6,389 nucleotides of DNA from positions 1-6,389 of the forward strand of contig WJJB01000197.1 of NCBI GenBank assembly GCA_014729935.1, written 5' to 3'. The notes beneath the pieces were generated by a model. That model ran no database searches and was not told where the DNA came from. It worked only from the letters and a program-made list of their open reading frames with translations. Each line of letters begins with the position of its first letter. Positions within the stretch are counted from its first letter, which is position 1. Positions 1-4,000 of the stretch are shown here, piece by piece. This stretch comes from Candidatus Bathyarchaeota archaeon. GTDB lineage: Archaea > Asgardarchaeota > Lokiarchaeia > Sigyniarchaeales > Sigyniarchaeaceae. The translations under genes and the position numbers were made by a program.

Positions 1-277
1 ATCCATGAAGTAAATCCACGATGTTGGGATAATTCATCTCGAAGGAGCAATTGAAGCCAATGATGGAGAAAACCCGTGGTGGCGCACCTGTCATGGTTGA
101 ACGTGGGTTCCCGAACGCGTTTTTCCCATCATCAAGGAAGAGATAGTCAATGAACGTGCCGGGAATGCTTGCGGCACGGGCGATGGTTGCCAGTCCAAGT
201 GATGCCTTTCCCACTTCCTCGCGATCAGGATAAGATAGAAGGATACCAATCTCGTGTTCATGCCAAGGTGAAGCCAT
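1..277 (-). CDS. N-terminal part of a probable B12-binding/radical SAM-type protein (partial)
   Basis: The first 92 codons of a minus-strand gene are visible; it begins at the ATG complementary to 275-277 and runs off the left edge. The translation opens MASPWHEHEIGILLSYPDRE, continues with GKASLGLATIARAA, then a run containing DYLFLDDGKNAFG, and ends with the segment IGFNCSFEMNYPNIVDLLHG. The order 'YP..., short helix with SLG, then F-x-x-[SF]-FE-x-x-YPN-[IV]-x-x-[LM]L' resembles the N-terminal cobalamin-binding-like region of archaeal radical SAM proteins, whose segment reads like FSISFELDYPNVVRML. The diagnostic CxxxCxxC iron-sulfur motif would lie outside the window, so the family call rests on this N-terminal resemblance only. 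An in-frame TAA lies 18 bases before the ATG and no other start codon occurs between them, which fixes this start. No strong Shine-Dalgarno precedes it, so the message may be leaderless or weakly led. It is divergent from the large surface-protein gene and shows no evident functional tie to it. Confidence 0.6.
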   Translation of the reverse strand, partial: MASPWHEHEIGILLSYPDREEVGKASLGLATIARAASIPGTFIDYLFLDDGKNAFGNPRSTMTGAPPRVFSIIGFNCSFEMNYPNIVDLLHG

Positions 278-370
278 CGAAATGCATTTCCATTAAAAGT
301 CTGTTCACGTTAAAATCATGTGGTTAGCTGCTTGAACTCTTAGTTCATTCCCGTGTATGGTGTTAAAGTA

Positions 371-378
371 TTATATAT
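371..378. promoter_or_regulatory. TATA-box-like promoter element in the divergent intergenic region
   Basis: TTATATAT is preceded by the A-rich TTAAAGTA at 363-370, which could act as a BRE-like element. For a + strand promoter, initiation would be expected near 400, giving a leader of about 80 bases to the ATG at 481. The element is nearly palindromic and also reads TATATAA on the minus strand, so it could instead serve the gene starting at 277. It is assigned by position and AT-richness only. Confidence 0.4.
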
Positions 379-403
379 TGATGAATTTTATTGTTCATGT
401 ATA

Positions 404-428
404 TGCGCGCAATCTAACCTCTCGCGCA
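404..428 (+). promoter_or_regulatory. GC-rich inverted repeat at the expected 5' end of the leader
   Basis: TGCGCG (404-409) and CGCGCA (423-428) are perfect reverse complements separated by 13 bases. They form a GC-only island in an otherwise AT-rich gap, just downstream of the TATA-like element. In RNA this would be a 6-bp hairpin at or near the transcript start; in DNA it could be an operator for a dimeric regulator. There is no further evidence for either role. Confidence 0.3.
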
Positions 429-468
429 AAGGTGTGATTAAGAAGGTGCATTTACCTCGTTACTGAAT

Positions 469-473
469 AGGTG
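469..473 (+). promoter_or_regulatory. Shine-Dalgarno AGGTG for the ATG at 481
   Basis: AGGTG (followed by GG) matches the archaeal anti-Shine-Dalgarno sequence (CACCT near the 16S 3' end). It ends seven bases before ATG 481, which is normal spacing. It marks 481 as the native start of the large surface-protein gene, even though the eighth codon there is TAA. By contrast, the ATG at 604 has only a poorly matching AGGAT three bases away. Confidence 0.55.
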
Positions 474-480
474 GGTTTGA

Positions 481-603
481 ATGAGACAGGAAACTAAACC
501 TTAATCTATAGCAATTTTATCATTTTTCATTTTCACGAGTTTTTGTATTTTATTATCCATCCAACGGGATAGAAGTGGTAGCAATTCATGGAATCAGGAT
601 CTA
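481..603 (+). pseudogene. Signal-peptide-coding 5' end of the surface-protein gene, interrupted by TAA at codon 8
   Basis: Translation from ATG 481 reads MRQETKP, then TAA (502-504), then SIAILSFFIFTSFCILLSI and a polar stretch that joins the frame of the ATG at 604. Without the stop this is a textbook secretion signal: a short n-region with Arg and Lys, then a hydrophobic core of about 18 residues (508-561), followed by a polar stretch with Arg and Asp. Between the TAA and 604 there is no ATG, GTG or TTG in this frame, so the hydrophobic segment can only be translated from 481 through the stop, or from an unusual start such as ATA 508 or ATT 514. The segment is too well formed to be chance. 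I therefore read it as the true N-terminus of the downstream protein, disabled or recoded at codon 8. Confidence 0.6.
502..504 (+). other. First in-frame TAA, between start and signal core
   Basis: The TAA sits as codon 8 after the Shine-Dalgarno-supported ATG at 481, and the frame continues immediately as a hydrophobic signal segment. One-base neighbours of TAA include AAA (Lys), CAA (Gln), TTA (Leu), TCA (Ser) and GAA (Glu); Lys, Gln, Leu or Ser would suit a signal-peptide n-region or core boundary. It may be a nonsense mutation, an assembly error or a read-through stop. Confidence 0.55.
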
Positions 604-1071
604 ATGGATCATGAAATATTTGGTAGTGACATCCCTGTTGATGATGATTTTGAATCTTATGTCGCCGGGTCAGATATTAGTGGTCAAGGCCGCTGGTTCG
701 TCGCAAAGAACGATCCCACGTGCACCAGCTTAATCGTGAATCGTTCAGGGAACCAATGGTTGGAAATATACGATACTACGCCACCACCCCAAAATATAAT
801 TGAAGCGGGAATGAATCTCACCGAAAATAATGCCTCGAAGGGCTTTGCCCGGTTCTTGTTTGAATCAGATGACACCACGGGAGAGGCAGTGATCATGCTA
901 AATGACGGCGTGTGGAGTCAAATTGGCTCCTCAATCACACCCAATGCATCGGCAAGGATACGGGTATCCAGCGGCTTCTTTTTCATTAGTGATGGGAATG
1001 TTTTCATAAACGTGGCTCCTGCAAGTTCAAATATCGTATATGAAATCGAGATCCATTACAAGCTTGATTAA
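604..1071 (+). CDS. Lectin-like (ConA/LamG-like) domain, N-terminal fragment ending at in-frame TAA
   Basis: This 155-codon frame begins at the first ATG after the signal segment and ends at the TAA at 1069-1071. It encodes the front of a beta-rich jelly-roll-like domain: it opens with DDDFESYVAGSDISGQGRW, a pattern typical of laminin-G/concanavalin-like extracellular domains (DFE-x-Y-x-x-G...GW), and continues with alternating strands such as KGFARFLFES and SARIRVSSGFFFISDG. The fragment stops just after EIEIHYKLD. In this fold the next strands normally carry a 'W...V.INGT.Y' segment and a closing 'FLDDVDF'. Both occur directly after the TAA in the same frame (GWHAVINGTQYDNG at 1072-1113; IFLDDVDFSW at 1204-1233). 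The 155-residue product alone would be a truncated, probably unstable domain without a signal peptide. It is better viewed as part of the large gene than as an independent one. The start at 604 is simply the first ATG available and is weakly supported. Confidence 0.55.
   Translation: MDHEIFGSDIPVDDDFESYVAGSDISGQGRWFVAKNDPTCTSLIVNRSGNQWLEIYDTTPPPQNIIEAGMNLTENNASKGFARFLFESDDTTGEAVIMLNDGVWSQIGSSITPNASARIRVSSGFFFISDGNVFINVAPASSNIVYEIEIHYKLD
1069..1071 (+). other. Second in-frame TAA, inside the lectin-like domain
   Basis: The context is ...HYKLD-TAA-GWHAVINGTQY..., at codon 197 counted from 481. Reading continues in the same frame with no shift, and domain logic is preserved across the codon. 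CAA (Gln) to TAA is one plausible origin. A weak AGGA (1071-1074) lies nine bases before a GTG at 1084, so re-initiation is conceivable but not strongly supported. Confidence 0.7.
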
Positions 1072-1083
1072 GGATGGCATGCT

Positions 1084-4000
1084 GTGATAAACGGCACACA
1101 GTATGATAATGGGGCCGATTATTCCTATGGTTTTGCGTTTGGCCAACCGGCCCAAATGAATGTTTTCGAAGTGGTAACCGGAACCTCCTCATCTGATTAT
1201 TCGATTTTTCTTGATGATGTCGATTTTTCATGGACTCCAAATGATAATGCACCCACAATTGAACGCGTTGAATATGTCGAAACAGCATTTAACGGAACGA
1301 CCATGGTTAATTTTACCGCTAATTATACGGATCTGGACAATAATCCACCCGTGTTCATGAATCTATCGATGAATTCAACCTTGTACGAGATGCAACAAGT
1401 AGTTCCCAACGATCAGAATTATACTGATGGATGCTTGTATACCTGTAGCCTTGTCTTCAATGACACTGGGAATTTAACGTATTTTTTCAACGGATCGGAT
1501 GGAACCACGGCAGTAAGTACCAGCTTGTTCGAGTTGGAAGTTATCGAGGAAGAACCCTTGTATTTTGATGGCATGCTTTATGAATGGACGGGATGGTTTG
1601 GTTGGACCGGCGTGCGTGAACAGGGCCATGATTTATTTGGTGAAACTGGATCTGGAACCAATATTTTTCACGTGGACAGCGACCCCTCCAATTCCTTCTC
1701 AGGAAATCGGGACATCAATGGTACCACGGGTGTCATCACTAGCACTTCTGGCATGATCTGGCAACCTTGGATTGGTGCTAGGGATTGGGTGAAGCTCCCA
1801 AGGGACGTTGGTGTTGGTACATCGGTTACACTTGGACTTGTAAATGGTGGAGAACAAACTTTCACCATCCAAGAACAACGGTACTATCCTGCTGCTGGAA
1901 TCATGTATGGATGCTGGTACATGACTTCAGTTCAAGGTAGTCATGCTTATTATGATAAATTCTCTGGATTGCTCGTTAATTTGAGTATCGTTCCACCATT
2001 CCCTGAAAACAATTACACGATTCAAATTCATGATACAAACGTGCCGAGAATTGAAAATAGCAACCCAGTGATTCTAAGTGGTGTTTCCGTGGATCCAACA
2101 AGTGCACCCCAAGATACGGAATTTACTTTCAATATCACCTGCACTGATGCAGATGAAATACCACCTGCAAGCGTGGATATCTTGATTGATGGAATGCCCC
2201 ATCCAATGATCCGGGTGAATGAAAGTGATGACGATGCATCGGATGGTATCTTGTACACGTGTTCAACATATCTTCAACTCGGAACGCATGATTATTCAAT
2301 GGTTGCAAGTGATGGAATCTACTGGGATCAGACAACGAACGCTTCCATAACGGTAACGAGTTCAAACGGTAACGCACCGGTACTCTCAGGGGGTTCAGTA
2401 TCACCTCTTTCGGGATATAATGGAACCTCACGATTCAGGTTTTGGGTGGAATATACAGATGCCGACAATAATGCCCCCGTGTATGTTAACGTGTCGGTGA
2501 ATGGCACCCAACATGAGCTTCAAAAAGCGGTGCAAACTGATGATAATTACATGGATGGGTGCAGTTACGAGAGGATAATTCCTTTCACGATTCCGGGTAA
2601 TTATTCCTATCAATTTGAATGCTCCGATGGAATCTCATTAGGGAGCGATGGACCACATGTTGGACCCGTGGTAAATGCAACTAATGCCGCATTTTTCGAT
2701 GGAATGGTGTACAAATGGGATGGGTATTTCAAATTATTCGGCTCTGACGAATTACATTACTGGGGTAAGGAATACTTCAATCAAACCAACGCGACACACT
2801 ATCAAGTGCTGTCCACGCCCATGAATTGGATGGGGCCCATGAATAGGGATGTCGATGGACTGACTCGAGAGGTGACTAACGGGTTTTATCCCATGAATAC
2901 CATCGAATGGGTTAAAATTTCCACGGATATAAGCATGGGGTCGAGCTTGCCAATAGCCGTGATTTCTGCGTTTGATGCAGAGAATTTCATCGTTACTGGT
3001 GAGACCTTATTTACGACAAATAGCGGCTCGTTTGATTGCTGGATTTTGGAAGCTCCATCCGGTCACGTGGCTTATTATGACAAATATTCAGGAATGCTGG
3101 TGAATGGCACATACTTCACTTTCATGGGCGGCATGGAAGAATTCACGCTGCAATTCATGGATACCAATATTCCCTTGCGCCCGAATTTGCACGCACCCGA
3201 ATTAGAAAATGGCTTGGTTGTACCTGCAAGCGGGAATCAATCGACCGCTTTCACCTTCAGCGTCAATTATACCGATGCTGACAATGATGCACCTGAATTC
3301 GTGCACGTGGAGGTAAACGAGACGATTTATGCAATGACCCTTCAAGATCCGAGCGACGATAATTACACCGACGGGACAAATTACAGAACGATCGTGTACC
3401 TTGAGCCTGGAACTTACAATTATACCTTCAAGTGCAGCGATTGGGTGCATGTCAATTCAACCAGCACCTATCCCGGGCTCGTTGTAACTGAAACCAATTC
3501 GCAGCCACCTGAACTAACAGCAGGTATGGTGAATCCAGATTATGCCTTTAACGGTTCAACGGTGGTCACTTTTAGCGTGATATATACCGATTTAGATAAC
3601 AATGCACCAGTTTACATTAACGTGACCCTCAACAGCACCGTGTACAACTTATCTAAAGAAAATATTTCTGATCTAGATTACATGGATGGCTGCCTTTATT
3701 CATTAAGTCTCATCTTGAATGACACGGGTAATTACACGTATCATTTCAATGCATCAGATGGAATCACGGCCGTGGGCTTCGGGCCATTCACGAACTTGGA
3801 GGTGGAGGAAAAATCCATCCTGTTTTTCGATGGAATGATATACAATTATACTGCCTACTTTTCTTGGACTGATACATGGGATGATGTAACTGAAAACTGT
3901 GTCGACATGGGTTCAAACCTTTTCAACATAAATTCAAGTCTTAGAAGCAACCTTTGGGGGAATCGTACCGTTGACGGGGCTACCAGGATACTCACCGATG

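Larger units (their letters stand above)
278..480. other. Divergent intergenic region
   Basis: This 203-base gap separates the minus-strand gene starting at 277 from the + strand start at 481. It holds one TATA-like box, one 6-bp GC inverted repeat and three AGGTG motifs (430-434, 444-448 and 469-473), of which only the last is well placed for translation. No tRNA cloverleaf, CRISPR repeat or convincing conserved small-RNA structure was seen. Confidence 0.6.

Noticed and set aside
434..466. A ten-codon upstream frame starting at GTG 434 and ending at TGA 464-466
   Set aside because: Too short, with no distinctive peptide; a GTG in this GTG-rich stretch is expected by chance. It stays possible as a leader peptide but is not supported.
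604..606. ATG 604 as the real start of the surface-protein gene
   Set aside because: It lacks a usable ribosome-binding site and would drop the clear hydrophobic signal segment that precedes it in the same frame; 481 is better supported.
1069..1071. Pyrrolysine or selenocysteine insertion as the explanation for the in-frame stops
   Set aside because: Pyrrolysine uses TAG and selenocysteine TGA; both interrupting codons here are TAA, and no in-frame TAG or TGA occurs.
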